Assembly (NCBI GenBank): GCA_041725935.1 | Contig: JBGRQD010000010.1 | Location: forward strand, 1-64,000 | Origin: Marivita sp041725935 | GTDB lineage: Bacteria > Pseudomonadota > Alphaproteobacteria > Rhodobacterales > Rhodobacteraceae | Length of the DNA stretch: 64,000 bases | Direction: 5' to 3' | In this document: positions 1-8,731 of the stretch, in pieces | Position numbering within the stretch: position 1 is the stretch's first letter | How the letters are laid out: each line of letters starts with the position of its first letter | Notes under the pieces: generated by a model | Seen by the model: only the letters and a program-made list of their open reading frames with translations | Databases searched by the model: none | What the model was told of the DNA's origin: nothing | Made by a program: the position numbers and the translations under genes

Positions 1-3000
1 TGGAAAAGCCCGGTCGCCTTCGAACGGAAAGTGGCCTAAACGAGCACTTGGGGCGGCACAAATACGCGACAGGTCCAAATGGAGAGCTGCCACCTTGATA
101 GACCACGCATCATCTTCAGCCCTTGCGTCGTGAAGTCTTCCCACCGTGGACGCGGTGGTTTCGGGATATTTTGCGGATCGGCGAAGTGCCGGACCCATTC
201 GCGCGATCCCTTCCGCGACTCTCTCTGGTATCGCTCATTTGCATGACGAAATCGAAGTCATCGGATTTCACTTCACCGGATGCTCTTTCCAAGCGGCGGC
301 TGTAGCACCTTGCTCGATTTCCGCTCAATCTTGAATCCCCCAGTTGGACAAGCACTCTGCTCACATACAGGGTCCGGAGAAATGTCTCCAGCAAACGCCA
401 GTGTTTCGGGAAGTCGCTTGCGCGATATCGCATTTAGGGTGCCAAGACGACGATGGAGGCGGTGCGTGTCATCTTCCGCAACCAGTATCCGTCGGCGCAG
501 GTCGAAGATCGTCGGCATTTTTATACGCGCGCATGCGAGCCCGGCCTGATCCGCGACCACCAAGTGATGTGGAGCGAAGTCCCCCGGTTCAGCCGGAGCA
601 CTTCGAGCGATATCGAGGTAGCGCCGCCCTTTCAACGTCCTGCTACCGACGATCAGGCCCGGGCGTGGCTGCCCATCCTTATGGCTGTGACGCGTCAGGG
701 GAAAAACACAGATCGCGGTATCACCGGGCTCCAGACCCGAGGCAGTCCTTGCGGTTCCTTCGGTCTGATCTGCGAGACTCGGCACGGAGGGCTCGAGTTG
801 ATGTTCCAGTGATGTCTCCATGTAGGTGTGGTCACCCGTCGCAAGAAGAAGAGGCATGGCTGCGATTGCGTGCCGTTCAGGAAGATCTCCAAGGATCAGT
901 AGATGCTCAAGGGCAGCCGTGGAGGCCTCGCAGGCCGGAAGGGTAAGAGAATGATTTGATTGTCGCGCGAGTAACTCGGTAGCGATGTGGCGCGCTGAAA
1001 ATACCGGGAAATTCTTGGCATCTTCGTCTTTCGGAGACGGCGACCCTTCGACCCGCATTGCAAGCATGGTTTCGTCCGTATCAGGATCACTAAGCCTGAT
1101 TGCGCAGATTTCTTCGTCATCGCTCAGGGAGATCATCACGTCGACTGAAGGCAGGATCGGTGCCGAACATCCGGTTATCACCGGGAACGCGATCCGGTTC
1201 ATCCGACCGACCTTTACGCCATAATCGACCTGATCAAGAAGTGCCTTCAATTCCGGCAAGCCATCGTCAGAGTAGTGCCGATCAACGGTAGAGCCTTCGA
1301 GATGGCCAAGTATGCGTTGCCGGACACCTGGGTCCACGCGGAGCGCGAGCAACTTCGAGGACAGCGTGCGGCGCATCGCGTAGATGTCCTCGTCTTTGAA
1401 CTTCAGGTTCAGGTGGCCAAGGTAAGTTCGCATCCGGTTCCCGAAGAGTTGCGATCGGCGGCTATCGGTCGCGCTCGGTTCGACATCGGGAAACGCCCAA
1501 GTATTTCCCGCACGGCGCATGGCGACGATCCACTCCCGGAAGCCGAGGTCGATCAGCAACTGCGGAACGGGAAGGACCCGTCGCGACTGGTCGTTTTTGA
1601 GTCGTTCGTCCAGATCCTCACCAAGGAACAGACACAGCGCCCCATCTCGGCGCCTGACATTCTTGATCTTCAGTTGGAGAATCTCTTCCGGTCGCACGCC
1701 GAGCGTCACCATGAACAGGGGCACCCAGTAGAGCGCATCCCGGATGATCTGTAGCCTGGTTGCAGTTGCCTTGCGCCACCGTTGCGCCATGGAGGATGTC
1801 CCGGCGTAGAGCGGAGAGGTGAACAGCTTGACCAGATGTTCGATGGACCACGAGCGTCGGCGCTTGGGTCGCGAAACACGCGTCGGCAGCCCACATTCCG
1901 TCTTTGCTGCCTTGTGCCACATGTGGAATCTCCGCCTCAGCTGAGTGTGTGACGGAACAACGCGCTCATCATCGTCCAGATCCCGCCCTGTTGCACCAGC
2001 ACCGAGAGCCGCGCGGACGATGCGATTGAACATGTCACGTTGCACGAAAAGATATCCGTCAGTCAGCCGCGGCCGGAGCTTCTGAACGAGGCGAAACCGC
2101 TTCTCCGGCACTGTCAAAGACGCATCCGAAAGGACCTCATCGAGGAGCGCCTTGTCCTCTGCGTCTGCTGCAAGCTTGATTTGGATGGGACCCAGGCCCG
2201 AGCCAACCGTCTCATGCCGGTTCTTTCCATGGAGCTGACCCCAGTTTTTCGGCATGTTCCATACGAATTTCAGGAAATCGAAGACCCGATCGCGCGAGAG
2301 CGTGGCCACCGGCACATCTTCGAAGAAGGCCAAGGCGAGACAGCCGACGGCACGAATCTTCGTCTCAACGTCAGGCGGCGCTTCCTCACATGCCGTTTCG
2401 ATGGCCGTCGAAAGCTGCATCGGCGGCTTGAGAGAGCGCCGCTCCGGCTTCAGCCCGACTTCCTCGAGCAGGGATCGGCCTACGCTTAATGGGTTGTCAC
2501 AATCTCTCTCAACCTGGAGCGAGAGTGCGAGAAGCGCGCGTGTTTGCGCAAGGAACTCTCGTGCAACGACAGGATGGAGGAGACTTTCAGGTTGCACACC
2601 CACCAGGGGAGCGGTTGTCGCCCCCAATTCCGCGGCGACCGACCAGTCGCGGTTGCGCTGTGCGGTCGTAACCCTGGCCGTTTGCCGTTCCAGGCCGGAA
2701 ATATACGCCGCGCTTTCCGCTTCGTCGAATGGCGCCTCCTGCCGCGCCATCATAGTGGCCACGGCACGCCGCACAAATTCTCGGATCAGCGCTTTGGTCC
2801 GCCACTCGTTGACAGGCGAATCTGCCAGTTCTGTAGTCATGTCCCGTTCTCCCACCTCAATGGCGACGAGAAGGTCGGCCGACCTCTTCACCGCGTTGGC
2901 GAGAACGTTGGTCCGGAGCGAAACAGAGAAAAATTCGGGCGCACCGAGTGCGCGAAGACTCTGCGGCCATCGGCGCCGGAAGTAGAAGACGCCGTTTCTC

Positions 3001-3160
3001 CGAGTGAGGTGAAGACCCCATCTTCGACCCGGGGAACGCCGTCCGCTCGGCGATTGATGTGAACCATTTTGTGAACCACCGCGACGTGGAGACGGGAGAC
3101 TTGCCGCTTGATCAACGGCTATCCCATTGGGAAGTATATATTTTTTCATGACCATTGGCT
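1..3160. mobile_element. Right-hand end of an integrated element at tRNA-Gln
   Basis: The segment is occupied by a tyrosine recombinase gene that runs away from, and directly abuts, the 3' end of a tRNA-Gln gene. Integration of islands and prophages into tRNA 3' ends is well established, and the integrase usually lies beside the attachment site. The rest of the element lies left of the window, so its size, cargo and second attachment repeat cannot be seen. Bases 1-272, downstream of the recombinase, show no convincing gene. No second copy of the tRNA 3' end was noticed in the window. Confidence 0.55.
273..3155 (-). CDS. Tyrosine recombinase (integrase) with C-terminal PemK/MazF-like domain
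   Basis: This is a site-specific recombinase of the phage-integrase superfamily, predicted to integrate and excise the element at the adjacent tRNA-Gln. Residues about 46-100 (GLHLTRRNGVFYFRRRWP) resemble the N-terminal DUF6538-type domain of such integrases. The catalytic domain is at about 435-635, with box I Arg488 (GVRPEE), YAMR around Arg595, His618 (ILGHLEG) and the nucleophile Tyr628 (DRHYSDD). The family usually ends near here, but this protein runs about 320 residues further. Residues about 808-910 have GDTAICVFPLTR, RPGLIVG and a late FDLRRR motif, like PemK/MazF toxins of this group. The first ATG touches the tRNA and has no ribosome-binding site; the ATG at 3149 or a later codon may be the true start. 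The recombinase call is firm; the toxin-like call is inference. Confidence 0.85.
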   Translation of the reverse strand: MVMKKYILPNGIAVDQAASLPSPRRGGSQNGSHQSPSGRRSPGRRWGLHLTRRNGVFYFRRRWPQSLRALGAPEFFSVSLRTNVLANAVKRSADLLVAIEVGERDMTTELADSPVNEWRTKALIREFVRRAVATMMARQEAPFDEAESAAYISGLERQTARVTTAQRNRDWSVAAELGATTAPLVGVQPESLLHPVVAREFLAQTRALLALSLQVERDCDNPLSVGRSLLEEVGLKPERRSLKPPMQLSTAIETACEEAPPDVETKIRAVGCLALAFFEDVPVATLSRDRVFDFLKFVWNMPKNWGQLHGKNRHETVGSGLGPIQIKLAADAEDKALLDEVLSDASLTVPEKRFRLVQKLRPRLTDGYLFVQRDMFNRIVRAALGAGATGRDLDDDERVVPSHTQLRRRFHMWHKAAKTECGLPTRVSRPKRRRSWSIEHLVKLFTSPLYAGTSSMAQRWRKATATRLQIIRDALYWVPLFMVTLGVRPEEILQLKIKNVRRRDGALCLFLGEDLDERLKNDQSRRVLPVPQLLIDLGFREWIVAMRRAGNTWAFPDVEPSATDSRRSQLFGNRMRTYLGHLNLKFKDEDIYAMRRTLSSKLLALRVDPGVRQRILGHLEGSTVDRHYSDDGLPELKALLDQVDYGVKVGRMNRIAFPVITGCSAPILPSVDVMISLSDDEEICAIRLSDPDTDETMLAMRVEGSPSPKDEDAKNFPVFSARHIATELLARQSNHSLTLPACEASTAALEHLLILGDLPERHAIAAMPLLLATGDHTYMETSLEHQLEPSVPSLADQTEGTARTASGLEPGDTAICVFPLTRHSHKDGQPRPGLIVGSRTLKGRRYLDIARSAPAEPGDFAPHHLVVADQAGLACARIKMPTIFDLRRRILVAEDDTHRLHRRLGTLNAISRKRLPETLAFAGDISPDPVCEQSACPTGGFKIERKSSKVLQPPLGKSIR

Positions 3161-3230
3161 GGGGTGGTAGGATTCGAACCTACGGTACGCAGTACCAAAA
3201 ACTGTTGCCTTACCACTTGGCTACACCCCA
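3156..3230 (-). tRNA. tRNA-Gln (anticodon TTG)
   Basis: Read on the minus strand, the gene folds as a cloverleaf. The acceptor stem TGGGGTG pairs with CACCCCA, the T arm contains GGTTCGAATCC, and the anticodon stem CAGT/ACTG encloses a seven-base loop TTTTGGT, giving anticodon TTG. The discriminator G and the CCA tail are encoded in the DNA. The 3' end is the inferred attachment site of the neighbouring element, which restores an intact tRNA. Confidence 0.95.
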
Positions 3231-3293
3231 ACCGTGCGGGCGTACTTACGCCGCTCTTTGAGCGGGATCAAGACCCGGAATCCGAAAATTTTG

Positions 3294-4652
3294 CTACTCT
3301 TCCGGCGCGTCTTTCTTGAGAAGGTCGCCGCCGGGTTTTTCGGCGCGTTCGGTTGCCACGATCCGCTCCAGTTCCTTGTCCATCGCAGCCTCGACATCGC
3401 CAACGGTCGCGGTCACCGCAGCGACGGCAGCGGCGGTTGAGGCGGGCACAGGAGCACTTGGCTGGCTGTCGCGCCCGTCACCCACACCCACGATGCGCAG
3501 GGTGGTTTCCGGCATCACGATGCCCGCGTGATCGAAGGCGGAAAGGCATAGGCGCCATGCCTCGCTGCGGGCCTTGAGATAGCTTGTTTCATGCTGCCTG
3601 ATCCAACCCGCGACATTCAGGATGACGGCGCTGTCGCCCAGGTCCTCGATCCACACGGCCGGGGCGGGTTCCTCGATGACAAACGGCAAGGACGCGACAG
3701 TCTGCAGCGCAAGCTCCTGCGCCCGCAGCAGGTCGGTCTCGTAGGCCACACCGAGACTGATGAGAAAGCGCCGCTCGTCGTTGCGGGTGTAGTTCACGAT
3801 CCGGCTCTTGAAGACGGTCGCGTTGGGGATGCGGATGTGATTGCCGTCAAAGCTCAGAAGGATAGTCGCACGGCTGGTCAGGCGGATGACCTTGCCGATA
3901 TCGCCCTCGATCTCGACCTGATCGTTCGGGCGGAACGGCTGACGAATCGACAACATGATCGACGCAATGAAATTTTCGACCGTGTCGCGCACCGCGAAGC
4001 CGATGGCGAGGCCGATGATCCCCGCCGCACCGAGGATGGTGGAAAGCAGCGCCGTGGCCCCGAGGATGTCGAGCGCAATCACAAGACCACCGAGGATGAA
4101 GGCCAGCCGGACCACCTGCCGGTAGATGTCTGCGATGAACGCATTCGGCGCGATCCGGTCCCATGGCCGCTTCATCCGGGCGATCAGGAACCCGACCGCA
4201 ACAACAAGGGCAAAGGCCGCCACCGCGATGCCCAAGAGAGGCAGGTAGTTGATGAACTGCTCGGACCGGGCGCGAAACCGCTCCACTGCAGGATCGAGTC
4301 GGCGCGCGACATCGGTGGTTTCCTGCACCCGGTTCTCGATCGCGACGACGCCTTCGATGCGCCCGGCGATTTCATTGAGGCGCGTGACCGCCGGACCATC
4401 AAGCGCGGTGCCGCGCAGCGTGACGATGCCGGAATTCACCGTGACGGTGACATCTTCGTAGCCATCCAGTTCCATGAGGATTTCGCGGATGCGATTGGCG
4501 ATCGCAGCATCCTGTTCGGCGCTGTCGGTCACGGCGATGGTGCCCGTCGGCTGATCGGAGGTCTGCGCCTGAAGCGGTGCAGGACCGATACTCAGGACAA
4601 GAACACTGACCAGCAAAAGAAGGCGGAACATCAGACCCATGGCAGGAACCAT
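3294..4652 (-). CDS. MscS-type mechanosensitive channel with BON domain
   Basis: Predicted small-conductance mechanosensitive channel of the inner membrane, releasing solutes on osmotic downshock. From the chosen start the protein has a signal-like hydrophobic stretch (FRLLLLVSVLVLSIG), then a BON-like region (TVTVNSGIVTLRGTALDG), three membrane segments, and the MscS core with the pore-lining helix (GAAGIIGLAIGFAVRD) and the beta domain (FRPNDQVEIEGDIGKV). The C-terminal tail is Ala-rich. The open frame extends upstream into the diguanylate cyclase gene, so the ATG at 4652, with GGTGA about ten bases ahead, was preferred; ATG 4640 is the alternative. It lies 40 bases after the cyclase gene on the same strand and may be co-transcribed. 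Confidence 0.88.
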   Translation of the reverse strand: MVPAMGLMFRLLLLVSVLVLSIGPAPLQAQTSDQPTGTIAVTDSAEQDAAIANRIREILMELDGYEDVTVTVNSGIVTLRGTALDGPAVTRLNEIAGRIEGVVAIENRVQETTDVARRLDPAVERFRARSEQFINYLPLLGIAVAAFALVVAVGFLIARMKRPWDRIAPNAFIADIYRQVVRLAFILGGLVIALDILGATALLSTILGAAGIIGLAIGFAVRDTVENFIASIMLSIRQPFRPNDQVEIEGDIGKVIRLTSRATILLSFDGNHIRIPNATVFKSRIVNYTRNDERRFLISLGVAYETDLLRAQELALQTVASLPFVIEEPAPAVWIEDLGDSAVILNVAGWIRQHETSYLKARSEAWRLCLSAFDHAGIVMPETTLRIVGVGDGRDSQPSAPVPASTAAAVAAVTATVGDVEAAMDKELERIVATERAEKPGGDLLKKDAPEE

Positions 4653-4692
4653 GCGCGACGGGTCACCGGGTTTCAAGAGCCCTGTCACCGGA

Positions 4693-5706
4693 TCACGCCC
4701 GTGCTGCCGACACGGGCAGATCGAGGTCCGCAAGGCTGTCCCCCATGTCGGACGACCAGAACAGATGCCGCCCGCGCCCTGATCGTTTCGCGGCATAAAG
4801 CGCGACATCCGCGCGTGCGACATGTGCCTGTGGATCACCGCGCGCCGCGTGTGCGGACACGGCGATGCCGATGCTGGCCCCGACCGTCACTTCCTGCCCG
4901 TCGATCATCGCCGGTTCAGACACATCCCGTATCAGATCATTGGCCAGCGCGGACAGGCGGGCGGGATCGGTCAGCCCCGGACAGATGATGACGCATTCAT
5001 CGCCCCCCGTGCGCACGACCAGATCGTCCTGTCGTGTGTGGGTGCGCAGGATCATGGCCACCCGTTTCAGAACGACATCCCCCACCGCATGGCCCAGCGT
5101 GTCGTTCACCTGTTTGAACCGGTCCAAATCCAACTGAAGGATCGCGTATTCGGTGTCGGACTGCCCAAGCCGAGCCAGTGCACCGTCCAGCGCCCGACGG
5201 TTGTGCAGCCCGGTCAGCCCGTCGGTCAACGCCTCAGTCTCGGCGGCCAGCCGTGCGCCGTTCAGCCGCGCGTTCAGGCTGAAGGAGGCCGCCATCGCGC
5301 TGGACTTGGCCTCTTGCAGGAACAAAAGCTCCATCACCAGATCACTGGAGGCGAAATCCTGAGCCGTCAGACCATAGCGGTGCACCGCATCCACCACAGC
5401 GATACCAAAGGACAGATCGCAGATCACGCCATTGGCCTGATCGTCAATTACCAGACCACGCAGCCCGATGCCGGGCTCCGCCCGAATCTGCAGGCGCACA
5501 ACCTGCCCGGCCAGATGCCGCAGATCTGTCATGGTCGCGGGTTTGTTCTGGCGCAGGATTTCGAACACGTTGAGAAACCGGCATCCCGTGGGGTCATCAA
5601 TCCCAAGTTTGGAAAAGCTTTTCCCGACCTGCCGGATATGTCCGGTTGGCCCCACGCAGACATGCAGCGGCCTGAGCGCCAGCATCAGGTCAAGCGCCGC
5701 GATCAT
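4693..5706 (-). CDS. Diguanylate cyclase paired with H-NOX (HNOBA-like sensor region)
   Basis: Predicted to make cyclic di-GMP from two GTP. The C-terminal GGDEF domain (about residues 170-325) has the active-site loop written GGDEC rather than GGDEF, and an inhibitory site RQDD exactly five residues before it, so product inhibition is likely. The N-terminal half has no membrane segment and resembles the H-NOX-associated (HNOBA) region that couples these enzymes to heme gas sensors. Its start codon overlaps the stop of the H-NOX gene (ATGA), implying translational coupling and a two-protein nitric oxide or oxygen switch. The final F-to-C change in the motif is tolerated in some cyclases, so activity is likely but unproven. 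Confidence 0.87.
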   Translation of the reverse strand: MIAALDLMLALRPLHVCVGPTGHIRQVGKSFSKLGIDDPTGCRFLNVFEILRQNKPATMTDLRHLAGQVVRLQIRAEPGIGLRGLVIDDQANGVICDLSFGIAVVDAVHRYGLTAQDFASSDLVMELLFLQEAKSSAMAASFSLNARLNGARLAAETEALTDGLTGLHNRRALDGALARLGQSDTEYAILQLDLDRFKQVNDTLGHAVGDVVLKRVAMILRTHTRQDDLVVRTGGDECVIICPGLTDPARLSALANDLIRDVSEPAMIDGQEVTVGASIGIAVSAHAARGDPQAHVARADVALYAAKRSGRGRHLFWSSDMGDSLADLDLPVSAARA

Positions 5707-6302
5707 GCGCCCTCCGCCATTGCGGCACCACCAAGCGAAAAGCCCCGATCCGCGCCGAATGCGGTTTCGACAACAATCACCTCGATCACCTCTGCTCCGT
5801 CGCGGGTGCCGCGATGATCGAGCACGGCCAGCGTTCCGTAATCATCGGCCATGGCCCGCAACAGCCCGACAAGCACATGGCCGAACCCGACAGGTTCGCC
5901 CCGGCAGTCGATGATGAAACTCTTGGAAATCGGTTCACGGACATGCACTTGCGGCAACTCCAGACCCGACACCGCCAGCCGCGTGCGCCCCGGCAGATCG
6001 TCAAGCGAGTGCAGCAATTCCGAAAACGTCTCACCTCCAAAGCGCATCAGGCGACGCACCGAAGCATGATTCTGGTGCGTGATGAGATATGCTCCAAGGT
6101 CTTCCAGGATCACCGATTGCGGCCGGTCCAGCACATCGGCACAGGCGGCGAGCAGCTTGGGGAAATAGCCCGCATCATATTGCAGCATAGCCTCGAACGA
6201 GGTGACGGGCAGGTCCGACAGGGCAACCGCCCGCGTCCAGCTTTCAGCACCGAACACATCGGACACGAACGCTTCGAGCGTGCGAAAGATCAAACCATGC
6301 AT
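5703..6302 (-). CDS. H-NOX (heme NO/O2-binding) sensor protein
   Basis: About 199 residues. The start MHGLIF is typical of bacterial H-NOX proteins, and GAGG lies eight bases upstream of the ATG at 6302, which rules out the longer frame start. The proximal heme ligand is probably His98 in FSELLHSL. The YxSxR motif that normally anchors the heme propionates is replaced by IIDCR (residues 130-134), so only the Arg remains. Partner of the overlapping diguanylate cyclase. H-NOX/cyclase pairs are known in related roseobacters such as Dinoroseobacter. Which gas it senses, and whether the altered pocket still holds heme well, cannot be read from the sequence. Confidence 0.82.
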   Translation of the reverse strand: MHGLIFRTLEAFVSDVFGAESWTRAVALSDLPVTSFEAMLQYDAGYFPKLLAACADVLDRPQSVILEDLGAYLITHQNHASVRRLMRFGGETFSELLHSLDDLPGRTRLAVSGLELPQVHVREPISKSFIIDCRGEPVGFGHVLVGLLRAMADDYGTLAVLDHRGTRDGAEVIEVIVVETAFGADRGFSLGGAAMAEGA

Positions 6303-6369
6303 GACATGCGCCTCTTGTTCGGGACGCATCATTGCATCGGGGTCTTAATATTCGGCAAATCGCCTCAGG

Positions 6370-7929
6370 TCAGAAATCGGTTGGTGCCCCGCCCTCGGCT
6401 TTGCGGCGTTCGACAAAGGCCAGCAATTCCTCGTGGATAGCCGCGTCCATCGGCGGCGCTTCGAATTCCTCGAGGATCGCCTTGTACATCACGTGGGCGC
6501 GTTCGGCGGTCCAGACGCTGCCCGCCACTTCCCAGGCCTCGTAGTTTTTCCAGTCCGACAGGAACGGCTGGTAGAACGCGGTCGTGTAGCGTTCCTGCGT
6601 GTGTTTGGTGCCGAAAAAGTGCCCATTGCTGCCCACTTCGCGGATCGCCTCAAGGCCAAGCCCGTCATCGCTCACGTCACAGATCGCCGGGTCCATGTAG
6701 CGGATCATCTGCTGGATGACCTCGCAATCCATGACGAACTTTTCCGGGCTGGCGATCAGCCCGCCCTCAAGCCATCCCGCCGCATGATAGACCATGTTGG
6801 TGCCCGACTGGATCGCGGCCCAAAGGCTGTGTTCGGTTTCCCACATCGCCTGACCGTCCGGAACGTTCGCCGCACACACACCCGAAGACCGCAGCGGCAG
6901 ACCGTAAAACCGCGCCAACTGGCCGGTCATCTGGGTCGCGCGCATGTATTCCGGTGTCCCAAAGGCGGGCGCGCCGGATTTCATGTCGACGTTCGAGGTG
7001 AAGGTGCCAATGGCGCAGGGCGTGCCGGGACGGATGATCTGGGCCAGCACGATGGCGCTCAGCCCTTCGGCCAGCGATTGCGCGACGGCGCCCGCCATGG
7101 TCACGGGTGCCATGGCCCCGGCAAGTGTAAAGGGCGTGACGATACAGCCCTGCCCGCGCGCGGCGCAGCGCATCCAGCCATCCATCATCGGATAGTCATG
7201 TTTCAGCGGCGAGGTGGAGTTGATGTTGGTGTACATGCGCGGGCTGGCGTCGAATTCGTCGTGGGTCAGCCCCCCGGCGATGCGCACCATCTCCATCACG
7301 TCCTCGACCCGTTCCTTGCCCAGCGAATAGGCATGGGCCACCTTGTCCGTCAGCGTCAGCTTGTCATAGAGCACGTCCAGATGGCGGACGCTGGCATGCA
7401 CATCCACGGGTTCCACCGGGTAGCCACCAACGAAATGGATACAGTTGAAATACTGCGACAGCTTTAGGAAATTGCGGCACATCTCGCGGGTGCCGGGCAC
7501 CTTTCGGCCCATCTCCATGTCCCAGTAGCTGGGTGGGGAGGACACGTTGCCGAAAAGGATATGACCGTCACCAACGGTGATCTTCCGCTCGGGATTGCGC
7601 GGCGTGATGGTGAAGGAGGGGGGCGTCTTGCGCACCCATTCCATCACGAACTCCCGGTCCATCCGCACGTTTTCGCCGTTCACGGTACACCCGGCATCCT
7701 TCAGGATCTGCACCGCCTTGGGGTTAAGGAACTCGATCCCGATTTCCTCTAGGATCACCATCGCCGTGTCATGAATGCGCTGCACACCTTCGGGGCTCAG
7801 CGGCTCGGTCGGGCGATCGATATTGACCGGCAGGGTCCAGGGCAGCTGTTCGATCACCGAACTCCCACGGCGCACGGCATGTCCGGAACGTCCGCCGCTG
7901 CGGCGTTTGCGAGTGATGGTATCGGTCAT
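6370..7929 (-). CDS. MttB-family methyltransferase (non-pyrrolysine)
   Basis: Belongs to the trimethylamine methyltransferase (MttB) superfamily, which moves methyl groups from quaternary or tertiary amines to a corrinoid protein or another acceptor. The frame has no internal amber codon, so this is a non-pyrrolysine member, a class that includes glycine betaine methyltransferases. The basic N-terminus (TRKRRSGGRSGHAVRRG) precedes an alpha/beta barrel with stretches such as EIGIEFLNPKA and NSTSPLKHDYPM. The ATG at 7929 has AGGGGG just upstream; the longer frame start lacks this. No corrinoid protein gene is adjacent. The dimethylglycine dehydrogenase-type gene at 57.9-60.4 kb makes a methylated-amine role plausible, but the substrate is unknown. 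Confidence 0.85.
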   Translation of the reverse strand: MTDTITRKRRSGGRSGHAVRRGSSVIEQLPWTLPVNIDRPTEPLSPEGVQRIHDTAMVILEEIGIEFLNPKAVQILKDAGCTVNGENVRMDREFVMEWVRKTPPSFTITPRNPERKITVGDGHILFGNVSSPPSYWDMEMGRKVPGTREMCRNFLKLSQYFNCIHFVGGYPVEPVDVHASVRHLDVLYDKLTLTDKVAHAYSLGKERVEDVMEMVRIAGGLTHDEFDASPRMYTNINSTSPLKHDYPMMDGWMRCAARGQGCIVTPFTLAGAMAPVTMAGAVAQSLAEGLSAIVLAQIIRPGTPCAIGTFTSNVDMKSGAPAFGTPEYMRATQMTGQLARFYGLPLRSSGVCAANVPDGQAMWETEHSLWAAIQSGTNMVYHAAGWLEGGLIASPEKFVMDCEVIQQMIRYMDPAICDVSDDGLGLEAIREVGSNGHFFGTKHTQERYTTAFYQPFLSDWKNYEAWEVAGSVWTAERAHVMYKAILEEFEAPPMDAAIHEELLAFVERRKAEGGAPTDF

Positions 7930-8029
7930 GGCGCCCCCTTGCGTTGCCCCTTTAGCTAGGCATCGCAGATGTGGCTTATCCTGCCGGAACACGACTTATG
8001 CGGTCGCTTTTGTCCTTTTGGGAAAGAGA

Positions 8030-8731
8030 TCAGGGCAGATCAAGCCAGCCCGGCAAATGTCCGATGTCGGGCAGCACCACATCCGCATGGGGCGCAAGCG
8101 TGGCAGTGTCGGCCATGCCAGTCAGAACGGCCACGGTCCACATCCCGGCCGCCCGCCCGGCAACCAGATCATGCGTGCTGTCGCCGACCATGGCCACCCG
8201 ATCCGGCAGAATCCCGATCGCATCGCAGAAGGCCAGCAATTGCCCAGGCGTCGGCTTGGCCCCGAAACCGCTGTCCGAACCGGCGACAAAGGCAAACCGT
8301 CCGCGCACGCCCGCCTCATCCAGATGCGCCAGCGCCGGACGCTCTGCATCATTGGTGGCCACACCCAGAACGATGCCGTGGGCGAGGAAATGATCCAGCA
8401 GGGGCGCCAGCGGAACCGCCTCGGCCATGGGAGCGGATTCGGCCTCGTCATTGATCAGCGTGATCAGGTCCTGACGGGTCAGGTCGGGAAACTCGGGCGA
8501 CAACACGTCGACCAGATCGTCCGGCGTGCCTGCGATGACGAAACTGTCGGGCGAAAACCGGCGCGCGGCCAGATCAAAGCCGATAAGGTCGCCCAGCGCC
8601 TGCGCCCGCGACGCATCGCCATCCGACAGCCGGGTCAACAGCTCGGCCGCCCAGACATTCCAGGTCGCACCGAAATCAAACAGCGTTCCGTCCTTGTCGA
8701 ACAGAATCGCGCCGATGTCGCGTCGTGTCAT
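8030..8731 (-). CDS. HAD-superfamily phosphatase (phosphoglycolate phosphatase-like)
   Basis: A 233-residue haloacid dehalogenase-type hydrolase. Motif I is FDKDGT (nucleophile Asp15 and the acid/base Asp two residues later), motif II is around VATNDAE, and motif IV is MVGDSTHDL with the Mg-binding acids. An alpha-helical cap lies between motifs I and II, as in Gph-like enzymes that remove phosphate from small molecules such as 2-phosphoglycolate. The start overlaps the stop of the DUF3572-type gene by four bases, so the two are probably one transcript. Substrate not determined. Confidence 0.85.
   Translation of the reverse strand: MTRRDIGAILFDKDGTLFDFGATWNVWAAELLTRLSDGDASRAQALGDLIGFDLAARRFSPDSFVIAGTPDDLVDVLSPEFPDLTRQDLITLINDEAESAPMAEAVPLAPLLDHFLAHGIVLGVATNDAERPALAHLDEAGVRGRFAFVAGSDSGFGAKPTPGQLLAFCDAIGILPDRVAMVGDSTHDLVAGRAAGMWTVAVLTGMADTATLAPHADVVLPDIGHLPGWLDLP

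Noticed and set aside
1..272. Small frames left of the integrase
   Set aside because: None has a ribosome site, family likeness or consistent coding character.
3591..4988. Plus-strand open frame of 465 codons across the MscS and cyclase genes
   Set aside because: It is antisense to two well-conserved proteins and its translation has no domain; long antisense frames are common in GC-rich DNA.
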